A stretch of DNA of 64,000 bases from NCBI GenBank assembly GCA_013824165.1, contig PNNH01000107.1, forward strand, positions 29,523-93,522, given 5' to 3'. Positions 9,854 through 18,614 of the stretch are shown piece by piece. The notes below the pieces were generated by a model. It did no database searches. It saw only the letters and a program-made list of their open reading frames with translations, and had not been told where the DNA came from. The stretch comes from Methylibium sp. (lineage in GTDB: Bacteria > Pseudomonadota > Gammaproteobacteria > Burkholderiales > Burkholderiaceae_C). The translations under genes and the position numbers were made by a program. How positions within the stretch are numbered: position 1 is the first letter of the stretch; each line of letters begins with the position of its first letter.

Positions 9854-12331
9854 ATGGCACAGACCCCAGCCATGCATCGCATCGAAACCCTGCAGTGGGA
9901 CTTGCGCTTCGCGCATGCCCGGCAGGCCGAGACGCATCAGGACACGCTGGCGCGGCTGCTGCGCGAGCGCCTGCTGCCCCGGCTCGAACGCGGCTTCGAG
10001 CGCCACGCGCCCGCTGCCAGCGTCTGGCAGCTGGACCGGCTGGAGATCGACCTCGGCCACCTGCAGCTCAGCGATGCGCCGCAGCACTGGGAGCAGCGGC
10101 TCGACGAGGCGCTGGAGCGAGCCTTGCTTGAAGCCAGCCGACGACGCGCTCAGACAGGCTCCGCAGACGCAGCAGGAGCCGCGGCACAGGTGTCCGCACT
10201 CGACAGCGGCGCCGGCCAGCGCCTGAGTCCGCGCCGCCATGAGCTGGGCCTGTTCCTGCACTACCTGCAGCATGGCCATCTGCCCTGGGGCGCGTCCGCC
10301 TATGCCGGCCGCGAGCTGGCGCTCTGGCTGGAAGAACTGGCGCAGCGCCAGGGTCCGGCCCTGTGGCATGCGCTTCAGCAACTGGTGCCGCCGGGCCGGG
10401 CGCTGGCCCGCCTGCGCCGCATCGCGCCGCATCAAGGCCTCCAGGCGCTGCTGGCTGTGCGTGATCCCGCCATGGCCGAGGCCATGCTGCAGGTGGACCG
10501 GCTCTGGCTGGAGCCGCTGCAAGGACAGGGCCGCCTGAGCGCCTACCAGGTGCTGCAGCTGCAGCAGGCCCTGCGCGCGGCGGCCCTGCAATCCCTGTGG
10601 GGCCTCGGCCGAGGCCACGCTGGCCCGGCGCGCCTGCGCCGCATGATCGATCAGGTGCTGGCCAGCCACAGCCGCCTGATGGGCGCCGGCTGGACCGGCC
10701 TGCGCCGCGGCCTGGCTGCAGACGTGATCCGACCTCAGCATCACGAGAACCCCTTGGCCAGCCAGTTGCTGGAGGCCTTGCTCGGGCCAACGGTGGATGG
10801 CCGCCGCGCGGCCGGGGTGGCGATGCTCACACCCGATGCACCGGGCCGAACCTGGGCGGCCGGGCTGGCGCGGCTGCGGCGCGGCCTGGCGCGCGATCAG
10901 GCCAGCCCGGCACAGCGGCTGCGCCTGGCGCAGCTGATTCGTGCGCTGGCCGCCACCCATCCGGCGCTGCTGCGCGAACAGCTTCGGCGCTGGCTGCGCG
11001 AGCGCCGCAGCCGCCGCCAGTGCAGCGAGTTGCTCGACCCGCATACGCTGTCCCTGATCCTGCGCCTGCTTGACGGGCGTGGCGCTGCAGACGTCACGCC
11101 AAGCGCCGCACCGCATTGGGCCGACTCGCTGCGCCAGACCGCTTTGCGCATGCAGGCCGAATGCCCGGCGGCACACAGGCCGGGCCTGAGCCGGCTGCAG
11201 GCCTTGCTGATGGAGGCCAGCCTGGCGCATCTGGCGGCTGGCCACCGGATGCCGGCCAATCACCGGGGCTGGCAGGCACTCTGGCAGTCAGCATGGCAGC
11301 GCTGGCTTGCTGACGATGCCGCGCCCGCGCCCAGAGCGCCGCCAGCCGCGCCAACGGCACCGCCAGCAACGCCGCCGCCGCTGCCGCGCGGCCCGCTGCC
11401 GCCAGCCCGGCTGGACCGTGAACTGCAGCGTCTGGGCCGCGACTGCGAGCAGCAGCGCTGGGGGCTGCAGCAGCGCCTGCAACTGGCACAGCTGCTGGAG
11501 ACGCCGCGGGCCTGCGCGCGCTGGCTCAGCCTGTTTGACGAGGACAGCCGCTGGCGCCAGCTGCGCGCCCAATTCGGCCGCGCCGTCGATGCCTTGCGCC
11601 AACGCATGCGGCGCCTGCTGGGCCTCAGCCAGCAGGCCGGCGCGCCCGCCTCGCGTCCCTGGCAAGCCTTGTGCCGCCTGCTCTTCATCGAGGCCAAGGG
11701 CAGCGATCCCGCACGCCTGAAAGCGGCCCTGCGGGCACTGCCACCAGACAGCGGCGCGGCCGCCGCGGAATCAGCTGCGCCGGCACCGCCCGGCAAGCCA
11801 GCGGGGTTGGACGCGCCCTTGTGGGTCGCCGATGCGGGCCAGGTCTTGCTGGCTGCCTTTGCCGAGCGCCTGTTCGGCCAGCTCGGTCTGCTGCAGCAGG
11901 GGCGATTTGCGAACGAGGCCGCGCAGGCGCAGGCCGTGTTGTGCCTGCAGGCGCTGGTGCAGGGCCGCACGGCGACGGCCGAGCCGGCATGGCCGCTGTC
12001 CAAGCTGCTGTGCGGGCTTGAGCCCGGCGCACTGCTGGCCGAGGTCGCGCCGCTTGACGACGAGACGCACGACTTGCTGGAGGGCCTGCTCGGCGCAGTG
12101 ATCACGCACTGGAAGGCCCTGGGCAGCACCTCGGTGGCGGGGCTCCGCGAAAGCTTCCTGCGCCGCGAAGGCCGGCTGACCTGCCGCAGCCGGGACGCGG
12201 GCGAAGCCCAGCAATGGCTGTTGCAAGTGCAGCCGCGGGCCTTCGACATGCTGCTGGATCGCCTGCCCTGGGGATTCACCACCATCAAGCTGCCCTGGAT
12301 GAATGGAGTGCTACATGTCGAATGGCGCTGA
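9854..12331 (+). CDS. Contractile injection system tape-measure protein
   Basis: This 825-residue protein fits the CIS tape-measure family, which sets tube length during assembly. The N terminus has the conserved HRIETLQWDLRF element followed by a charged helix ending in QLDRLEIDLGHL. The C terminus ends with the family signature FDMLLDRLPWGFTTIKLPWM. Between them lie long helical Ala/Leu/Arg-rich stretches and a Pro/Ala linker around residues 492-520. The ATG at 9854 follows the upstream stop and starts MAQTPAMHRIE; an in-frame start at 9800 would run into the previous gene. Its 3' end overlaps the AAA+ ATPase gene by 17 bases. Confidence 0.85.
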   Translation: MAQTPAMHRIETLQWDLRFAHARQAETHQDTLARLLRERLLPRLERGFERHAPAASVWQLDRLEIDLGHLQLSDAPQHWEQRLDEALERALLEASRRRAQTGSADAAGAAAQVSALDSGAGQRLSPRRHELGLFLHYLQHGHLPWGASAYAGRELALWLEELAQRQGPALWHALQQLVPPGRALARLRRIAPHQGLQALLAVRDPAMAEAMLQVDRLWLEPLQGQGRLSAYQVLQLQQALRAAALQSLWGLGRGHAGPARLRRMIDQVLASHSRLMGAGWTGLRRGLAADVIRPQHHENPLASQLLEALLGPTVDGRRAAGVAMLTPDAPGRTWAAGLARLRRGLARDQASPAQRLRLAQLIRALAATHPALLREQLRRWLRERRSRRQCSELLDPHTLSLILRLLDGRGAADVTPSAAPHWADSLRQTALRMQAECPAAHRPGLSRLQALLMEASLAHLAAGHRMPANHRGWQALWQSAWQRWLADDAAPAPRAPPAAPTAPPATPPPLPRGPLPPARLDRELQRLGRDCEQQRWGLQQRLQLAQLLETPRACARWLSLFDEDSRWRQLRAQFGRAVDALRQRMRRLLGLSQQAGAPASRPWQALCRLLFIEAKGSDPARLKAALRALPPDSGAAAAESAAPAPPGKPAGLDAPLWVADAGQVLLAAFAERLFGQLGLLQQGRFANEAAQAQAVLCLQALVQGRTATAEPAWPLSKLLCGLEPGALLAEVAPLDDETHDLLEGLLGAVITHWKALGSTSVAGLRESFLRREGRLTCRSRDAGEAQQWLLQVQPRAFDMLLDRLPWGFTTIKLPWMNGVLHVEWR

Positions 12332-13658
12332 AGATCCACATGTCCAGGCCCTGGGCGCCGAGCTGGACTGGCTGGAGCGCGTGCTGGCGCTGCGCCTGGA
12401 ACAGCATTTCCAGCAGACCGGCGCCGGCCTGGCCGACGCGCCGCCGCCACCCGCACTGCCAGCCGACAGCGCCCTGGCGCGCCTGATCGACGCGCTGGGC
12501 CTGGGCCTTATGGAGCGCGCGGTACTGGCGCTGGCCTTGCTGCCGCATCTGCGCCCGGCCGCGCTGGATCTGCTGTTCATGCGCAACCAGAACCTGGAGC
12601 GCGGCTTCACCGAGTTCGGCGGCATCAAGGCCGTCAACCACGGCGGCTTTCTGCCCACGGGCGAGACGGCTGCCTTCCTGGTGGCCGGCGAGGACCTGCC
12701 CGCGCGCGTGGCCCTGCTGGCGCTGTTCGACGCGGAACACGCTTTCGCCCAGCATGGCGACCTGAAGCTGGACACACCGCCTCCGGGCGAGCCGCAACTG
12801 GCCGGCGCCTTGCGCGTCAGCGCCGAGGCCCTGCAGCGGCTGAGCACCGGGGTGTGGCACAAGCCGGACTTCAGCGCGCAGTTCCCGGCCAAGCTGATCA
12901 CCAGCCCGCTTGGCTGGGACGATCTGGTGCTGGCGCCCGAGGTGATGGACGAGGTGCAGCAGGTGCTGGCCTGGCCACGCCTGGGGCAGCAGCTGATGCG
13001 CGATTGGGGCCTGGCGCGCAGCCTCAAGCCTGGCTATCGCACGCTGTTTCATGGGCCGCCAGGCACCGGCAAGACCTTGACGGCCACGCTGATCGGCCAG
13101 GCGGCTGCGCTGGATGTCTACCGCATCGATCTGTCGATGGTGGTGTCCAAGTACATCGGTGAGACCGAGAAGAACCTGGCTCAGGTGTTTGATCAAGCCG
13201 AGCATCGCGACTGGATTCTTTTCTTCGATGAAGCCGATGCGCTGTTCGGCAAGCGCAGCAGCGCCGGCAGCGCCAACGATCACCATGCAAACCAGGAGAT
13301 TGCCTACCTGCTGCAGCGCATTGAGGACTTCCCGGGCATGGTGATCCTGGCCAGCAATCTGCGCGGCAATCTGGATGAGGCCTTCTCGCGGCGCTTCCAG
13401 AGCATGGTGTATTTCCCCATGCCCGACCCCGCCGAACGGCTGAAGCTGTGGCGCGGCATGCTGCCGCCGGACCGCATCGGCCCCGACATCGATGTGCGCA
13501 AGCTGGCCGAGGCCTACGCACTGTCCGGCGGCGCGATCGCCAATGTGATCCGCCATGCCGCCCTGGCGGCCGCGCGTCGAGACCAGCAGCAACTGAACCT
13601 GATCGATCTGCGCACAGGACTGGCGAAGGAACTGCGCAAGGAAGGGAGAACGCTGTGA
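12315..13658 (+). CDS. AAA+ ATPase, Afp15-type
   Basis: A 447-residue AAA+ ATPase of the type always found with eCIS (Afp15), thought to act in particle assembly or cargo loading inside the cell. The Walker A motif GPPGTGKT is at residues 247-254. Walker B (ILFFDEADALFG) and an arginine-finger-like segment (DEAFSRRFQSMV) follow. The N-terminal 200 residues are family-specific. Two in-frame ATGs exist. The one at 12315 is preceded by GGAG at good spacing and is chosen over 12303. The gene overlaps the tape-measure gene before it and the GH18-like gene after it (GTGA). Confidence 0.93.
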   Translation: MSNGAEDPHVQALGAELDWLERVLALRLEQHFQQTGAGLADAPPPPALPADSALARLIDALGLGLMERAVLALALLPHLRPAALDLLFMRNQNLERGFTEFGGIKAVNHGGFLPTGETAAFLVAGEDLPARVALLALFDAEHAFAQHGDLKLDTPPPGEPQLAGALRVSAEALQRLSTGVWHKPDFSAQFPAKLITSPLGWDDLVLAPEVMDEVQQVLAWPRLGQQLMRDWGLARSLKPGYRTLFHGPPGTGKTLTATLIGQAAALDVYRIDLSMVVSKYIGETEKNLAQVFDQAEHRDWILFFDEADALFGKRSSAGSANDHHANQEIAYLLQRIEDFPGMVILASNLRGNLDEAFSRRFQSMVYFPMPDPAERLKLWRGMLPPDRIGPDIDVRKLAEAYALSGGAIANVIRHAALAAARRDQQQLNLIDLRTGLAKELRKEGRTL

Positions 13659-16321
13659 GACTCGCTCTGGCATTGGCCGCAAGCACCCTGATGCTGGGCG
13701 CCGCACCCGGTAGCGCAAGGGACCAATCAGCCGCCGTGGCGCCCCAGGCTGTGCCGCTGGCCGCATCAGCAAGCACAGCGGCGGCCTCCGGCGTGGCAGC
13801 TGCTGCCAGCACCGGCGCTGTGCCGCCCCAAGCCTCGGCCGCGTCCAGCCCGCTTGCGCCGAGCCTGGGCGGCCGTGCCGCAAGCAACACCGCAGCCGCA
13901 GCCTGCAAACCCGGCAGCAGCCCAGGCAGCGGCGAGAGCTGCACGCTTCCCTGCTGCGCGCCCCTGCGCCTGGACGGGCCGGATGCGCAACTACCGGGCG
14001 CGCGGCTGGGCATGGTCTATGCACAAACCCTGGGGCTTCGGGGTGGCCGTCCGCCCTATCAGTTCAGCATCGCGCCAGGCAGCCGGCTGCCACCGGGGCT
14101 GGGGCTGGAGCCTAGCGGCCGCATCAGCGGCAGTGCCACCCAGGAAGGGCGTTATGAGTTCACGCTGCGTGTGCAGGATGCCGGTGGCCAGATCGCCCAG
14201 CAGCGCTATGCGCTGCGCGTCCTGGCGCCCGCCAAGCCAAGCGCGGCGGCGGCGAGCTCCCCTTCCGGCGCAAAGCCAGTCTCGGCCGCAAACGCCGGCA
14301 CGCTCTCCAGCGTGAAGCCCCAATCAGCGGCAGCGCCGGCGCCTGTGCTGATGTACAGCTACCAGCTCACAGAGGCGGTCCTCCTGGCCTTCAAGCCAGT
14401 GGCTGAGTCGAGCTCCGACTCGACCCAAGAAGGCTCCTCGCAAGAGGACTCCGGCGCAAGCGCGCAAGCAATGCAGCCGCCTTCGTCCGCCCATCACTAT
14501 CCGGCACTGGGCGACGAAGCTCTGGCTGAGTTGAAGAAGCTGATCCAGCCGCTGTTCGGCATCGACTATCCGACGCGGGCGATGTTCGAAGCCGCACTGG
14601 ATCACCGGCTGTGCGAGCACACCCGCAAGGTGGTGCTGGACAACGCGACCCAGGCCAAGGGCAACGCCCCCAGCGACAAGGAGCTGGCCGCCTGGTGTCC
14701 GCCAGCCTGGCCGGCCGCGAGCCGGGCGAACAGCGCGACGGTCACGCCGCCCGGAGCAAGCCCTCCGGCAGCCGCCCAGGCTGCTGCATCCATGCCCAGC
14801 GTCAGTCTAAAGTCTTTGCCGCTGACCTTGCTACCGCCCCAGGTTCGCGCCGCCCTGATCGACTTGGCACGGCTGACGCATCCACCACAGCCGCTGCCAG
14901 CCATCGCCTGGCAGGGCCAGGGCTGCGGTTGCCTTCGCGACGATCTCGACGGCATGCAGGTCTTCGGCTTCTATCCCTTCTGGATGAACGAACAGCAGCT
15001 GCAGCCGCAAGGCGGCCTGGCGATCAGCCCGCCGCTGCCCAAGACCGATGCCAAGGCACAGACGCTGGGCTTCAATATGCTCAGCCGCATCAGCCTGCTG
15101 AGCCTGCCCATGGATGCCGACAAGATCCGCAGCGCGCTCGGTCCGCTGACGGCCGACAACACCGCCTTCATCCGCGAAGCGCGCCTGCACCGCACCCAAC
15201 TCGACCTGAGCCTGGCCGCGCTCGACTGGCAGCTGCTTGCGCCGCTGCCGCAAGCCGATGCGGAGGCCGCCCGGCAACGCAAGCTGCTGTCTCTGACCAG
15301 CGAGTTGCCGCGCGCGGTGATGGAGCTGATCGATACGCCGTTGCCCGGGTTCATGGCGCAGGCAGCCGGCTGGATGCCCGGCTTCGCCGAGCCCCAGCAT
15401 CTGGCCGATGGCGTCACCCTGATGCTTGAGGCACCGCCGCCGCCGCTGCCTGGCGAGCCGGACCTGCGCCCCGCCTTCAAGGCCCTCTATCCACAACTGG
15501 TGACGGCCTTGGTCGACAAGCTGCGCAGCGGACAGCGCCGCTACGTGATCAACCTGGTGATGGACTCGCGCGACTTCGGCGATGAACGCTCGATCTTCAC
15601 ACCCGCCCAGCTCTTCGAGCTCATCAAGCACGCCGAACTGCCTACGCTGGACCTGCCTTACTTCGAGAATGGGCGCATCGTCGAGACCTCCGGCAAATAC
15701 CGCAGCGCCACCAACGTCACGCTGAATATGCTGGTGCTTCTGGCCGAGCCCACCAGCGCAGGAAAACGCGCTCTGCACGCCCGCATCGAAGGCGACCGCA
15801 ATCTGCGTGGCATCAACCGCCGCGTTTTCCTACGCAAGATCATCCCGGTGCTGATGGCCAGCACGCAGGCCGGCTTGCAGTATGCAGACGACCTGGCCTA
15901 TTTCGAGGACAACTTCGGCGGCGTGGGTTTCTGGCCGCTGCTGATGCAGCCGGGCAACGCGGCGATGAACGACAAGCTGACCACCGCCTTCAGCCGCGCG
16001 GCCGATGACACCTTCGTGCATCCACTGTGCGCCTTTCAGTGCGAGAACCGCTGGTGGTTCCGCAGCGCCTTCATGCTGGCCTTGCTTGCCGGCGGCTTTA
16101 CCTTCGCCATGCTGGCCTGGCGCTGCGAGCTGCGCCGCCGCTGGGACCGCTGGGTCAAGGCCGGCGGCGCCCTGGTGGGTGCGCTGTTCCTCGCGCTGCT
16201 GGGCTGCGACCCGGCGCTGGCCAGCTGGCGCGAGCACGGCGCGCTGGTGATGCTGCTTATCGTGGCGCTGGTGCTCAGCGCCTTGTGGAACTGGGTGAAG
16301 CCGAAGGTGGAGAAGCCGTGA
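13655..16321 (+). CDS. Exported, membrane-anchored protein with Ig-like and GH18-like domains
   Basis: An 888-residue protein starting at a GTG that overlaps the ATPase stop. This start gives a signal peptide (VRLALALAASTLMLGAAP). An Ala/Ser-rich linker follows, then a putative-Ig (He_PIG-like) domain at about 120-190 (GGRPPYQFSIAPG...LPPGLGLE). From about residue 420 a GH18-like barrel is suggested by VFGFYPFW at 436-443 and ends near YADDLAYFEDNFGGVGFW. I do not see the catalytic DxxDxDxE motif, so it may be a non-enzymatic barrel. Hydrophobic segments near 800-820, 835-855 and 862-882 suggest membrane anchoring. An exported membrane protein inside an eCIS operon may handle the cell wall during release or docking; that is inference. 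The longer frame from 13448 lacks a signal peptide and overlaps the ATPase. Confidence 0.75.
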   Translation: MRLALALAASTLMLGAAPGSARDQSAAVAPQAVPLAASASTAAASGVAAAASTGAVPPQASAASSPLAPSLGGRAASNTAAAACKPGSSPGSGESCTLPCCAPLRLDGPDAQLPGARLGMVYAQTLGLRGGRPPYQFSIAPGSRLPPGLGLEPSGRISGSATQEGRYEFTLRVQDAGGQIAQQRYALRVLAPAKPSAAAASSPSGAKPVSAANAGTLSSVKPQSAAAPAPVLMYSYQLTEAVLLAFKPVAESSSDSTQEGSSQEDSGASAQAMQPPSSAHHYPALGDEALAELKKLIQPLFGIDYPTRAMFEAALDHRLCEHTRKVVLDNATQAKGNAPSDKELAAWCPPAWPAASRANSATVTPPGASPPAAAQAAASMPSVSLKSLPLTLLPPQVRAALIDLARLTHPPQPLPAIAWQGQGCGCLRDDLDGMQVFGFYPFWMNEQQLQPQGGLAISPPLPKTDAKAQTLGFNMLSRISLLSLPMDADKIRSALGPLTADNTAFIREARLHRTQLDLSLAALDWQLLAPLPQADAEAARQRKLLSLTSELPRAVMELIDTPLPGFMAQAAGWMPGFAEPQHLADGVTLMLEAPPPPLPGEPDLRPAFKALYPQLVTALVDKLRSGQRRYVINLVMDSRDFGDERSIFTPAQLFELIKHAELPTLDLPYFENGRIVETSGKYRSATNVTLNMLVLLAEPTSAGKRALHARIEGDRNLRGINRRVFLRKIIPVLMASTQAGLQYADDLAYFEDNFGGVGFWPLLMQPGNAAMNDKLTTAFSRAADDTFVHPLCAFQCENRWWFRSAFMLALLAGGFTFAMLAWRCELRRRWDRWVKAGGALVGALFLALLGCDPALASWREHGALVMLLIVALVLSALWNWVKPKVEKP

Positions 16322-16346
16322 GGCGTTGAGCAGAGCGAGGCAATCG

Positions 16347-18614
16347 ATGCGAGTGCGCTGCAACAAGGCTGCTTCCGAGCAGTCCTCAGCCTTGCTGACA
16401 CAGGCAAGCGCTGCCGTGACCGAAAGTCCGCGCCAGCAAACGCAGGCCCAGCGTTTGCATCAACTGCGCGCCACCGAGCCGCTGCAGGCAACTGCAGCGG
16501 ATGCAGCTGGCGTGGTGCAAAGGATAGGCAATCGGGCCTACGACGCGCTGGTCGATGAAGACTCGGCCAGCGAAAGCTCAGACGTCGAAGGGCACGGTGA
16601 CGAGTGGGACATGGAAGACGGCATGCAATCCATGCACGGCTCGGAGGAGCACGACGCGCGGCATTCGACCTACTTGGATGCGGTGGAGGACGGCCTGGAG
16701 CGGAGCGTGCCGATTGCCTTCGTGATCAATGCGATCCTGTCCATGCATGAAGTGGAGCATCTGCCGGAGGTCGTGGAGGCCATGCTCAGCGGCCTAGATC
16801 GCAGCATCTGGGGTGAGCGTGTTGCCATCGTGCTGGGCATCAACGCGCCCGAAGACCAGGGCGAGGCCCTGGATCGGGCGATGGCGCGCGCCCTGCAGCT
16901 GGCGCACAACTTTCGCGTGCCCATCGCGCTGGTACGCTGCACCTGGAAGGGCGGTCCATTCCCCTATGGCGAGATGCGAAACGCCGTGCTCCACAGCGAT
17001 GAGACGAGCCGTATCTGCCGCGCCTTCGTCGGCGAGGAATATCACCCCTATGTCTCGGTGCAGGATTTCGACACCGGCAGCCGGCGCGTCCCGGCCGAGA
17101 GCGTGCTTTCACAAGGCCCCCATGTCTTCAACGAGGTCGAAAGGCGGCTGGAGGGCCACGCCCGCCCTTTGATGGTCGGAGGCGGATACCGACCCAGCCC
17201 GGATCTGGTGGCGCGCGCGCTGAAACGGCTAGAGAGCCAGTACGCCAAACTGCGCGAACAAGCCAGGGATGAGGACACTCGGCAGGAACTTGACGAGGCC
17301 GAGGCCGCCATCGCTGCGCAGCTGCAGGAGCGCGGCTTTCTGGCCCGCTTCAGCGAGCATGTGCAGCATGACATGGCCAGTCGCCAGGTCCTCGCCAGCG
17401 TGCACCCCTTGCTGCCCTACACGCCTGAGCCCAATCTATTCCTGGATGGCATGGCATTGAATTTCGCGGGTGAGGATCTGCAAGCCAAGCCGCCCAGCTT
17501 CGGCAAGGGTGCAGCCGAGTACAGCATGCTAGCCAAGACGCTGAGCGCCCTGGAAATGGCCGAGATGCTGCATGGCTATGCACCCTCAGACCCGCGCTCA
17601 AGCTCGGCCATGCGCATCGGGGAGATCCATGAACGACTGTCTGCTGATCTGCAAAGCGGACGCCACCCGCAGCGCGGGCAAAACTACCTGGTGGACTACC
17701 CAGGGCTCGCGATTGAAACCGATCTGTCGCGCCTGGCTCTGGCCTACCTGAGCACCGGCAAAGACCCGCAAAGCCATATCGGCCAGGGCCAGGCCATGGA
17801 TCGATTCTTCGACAGCAAGGAGGCGAAGAACAAGACCTCGATGAGCCAGTTCCTCGGCACGCTAAAGAAGCACAAGTCGGACGGCCCCATCCTCAGAGGG
17901 CTGGAGGGCGAGGACCCGATCCACGGGCAAGCCCAGCGCCTGCACAGTGCGCTGCGCGCCCTCAGTGATCCGAGCTCAAAGCTGTCGCGTAGCACCTTCA
18001 TGCCCACGCGCACCTACAACAAAATGAGCAGTGCCATCTCCACGCCTTTCCCAAAAGGCGGCCCGTTTGAAGACCTCAGCACCGGCATTCAGCCGAGCCA
18101 GAAAGGCATGGTCTTCGGCATCACCGCCATGGGGCCGGAACTGGCGACCACCCGGTTTGCACTGCTGCTCAAGACGCTGCTGGCCCGGCTCGGGGACGGC
18201 ACACCGCTGGACGGCAACTGCCTGTACCACGCGGTTCACCAGGCCCGCAGCGGTGGCGTAGTCAGTAACGAAGCGGCCGCGCTGCTGCGTCAGCAGGCGG
18301 TCGCCTGGGTGCTGGACGACGCAAACCTGCCCGTGGTGTCTGAATACGCCTTCACCCATGGGGTCTCAATCGATGCGCTGGTCGATACCCTGTCACGCAA
18401 CGGTGCCTGGGGCGGCCCGGCCGGCGATCTGGCGCCGCGCATTCTGGCGTCGGCCCTGGGCATCACTCTCGTCATTCGGCTGACGGACTCAGGCACCGAG
18501 GTCGAGGTGCCGCCGCTGCTGGACGGTGGCGCAGCACAGGTCGTCATCACGCTGAGCGGCCAGCATTACTCGGTGCCCCGCGCTAACGACATCGTCATGG
18601 AGGACCGCCAATGA
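16347..18614 (+). CDS. Putative eCIS cargo toxin: glycosyltransferase-like region plus OTU protease domain
   Basis: A 755-residue protein and the first of two likely cargo proteins. The N terminus is disordered and polar with the leader-like stretch AQRLHQLRAT and VVQR, as in many eCIS cargo proteins. Residues about 119-290 alternate strands and helices like a GT-A fold, with a DxD-type motif D240-F241-D242 in SVQDFDTGSRRVP. The C-terminal 140 residues carry an OTU cysteine protease signature: D622-G-N-C625 in LDGNCLYHAV and a late H740 in GQHYSVPR. OTU enzymes cleave ubiquitin chains, so a eukaryotic target is implied. The ATG at 16347 has GAGG six bases upstream and is chosen over a TTG at 16326. 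The next gene overlaps by ATGA. OTU is a fairly secure call; the GT-like region is tentative. Confidence 0.75.
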   Translation: MRVRCNKAASEQSSALLTQASAAVTESPRQQTQAQRLHQLRATEPLQATAADAAGVVQRIGNRAYDALVDEDSASESSDVEGHGDEWDMEDGMQSMHGSEEHDARHSTYLDAVEDGLERSVPIAFVINAILSMHEVEHLPEVVEAMLSGLDRSIWGERVAIVLGINAPEDQGEALDRAMARALQLAHNFRVPIALVRCTWKGGPFPYGEMRNAVLHSDETSRICRAFVGEEYHPYVSVQDFDTGSRRVPAESVLSQGPHVFNEVERRLEGHARPLMVGGGYRPSPDLVARALKRLESQYAKLREQARDEDTRQELDEAEAAIAAQLQERGFLARFSEHVQHDMASRQVLASVHPLLPYTPEPNLFLDGMALNFAGEDLQAKPPSFGKGAAEYSMLAKTLSALEMAEMLHGYAPSDPRSSSAMRIGEIHERLSADLQSGRHPQRGQNYLVDYPGLAIETDLSRLALAYLSTGKDPQSHIGQGQAMDRFFDSKEAKNKTSMSQFLGTLKKHKSDGPILRGLEGEDPIHGQAQRLHSALRALSDPSSKLSRSTFMPTRTYNKMSSAISTPFPKGGPFEDLSTGIQPSQKGMVFGITAMGPELATTRFALLLKTLLARLGDGTPLDGNCLYHAVHQARSGGVVSNEAAALLRQQAVAWVLDDANLPVVSEYAFTHGVSIDALVDTLSRNGAWGGPAGDLAPRILASALGITLVIRLTDSGTEVEVPPLLDGGAAQVVITLSGQHYSVPRANDIVMEDRQ

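Noticed and set aside
13448..13654. N-terminal extension of the GH18-like gene
   Set aside because: It overlaps the ATPase coding sequence out of phase and would hide the signal peptide that starts at GTG 13655.
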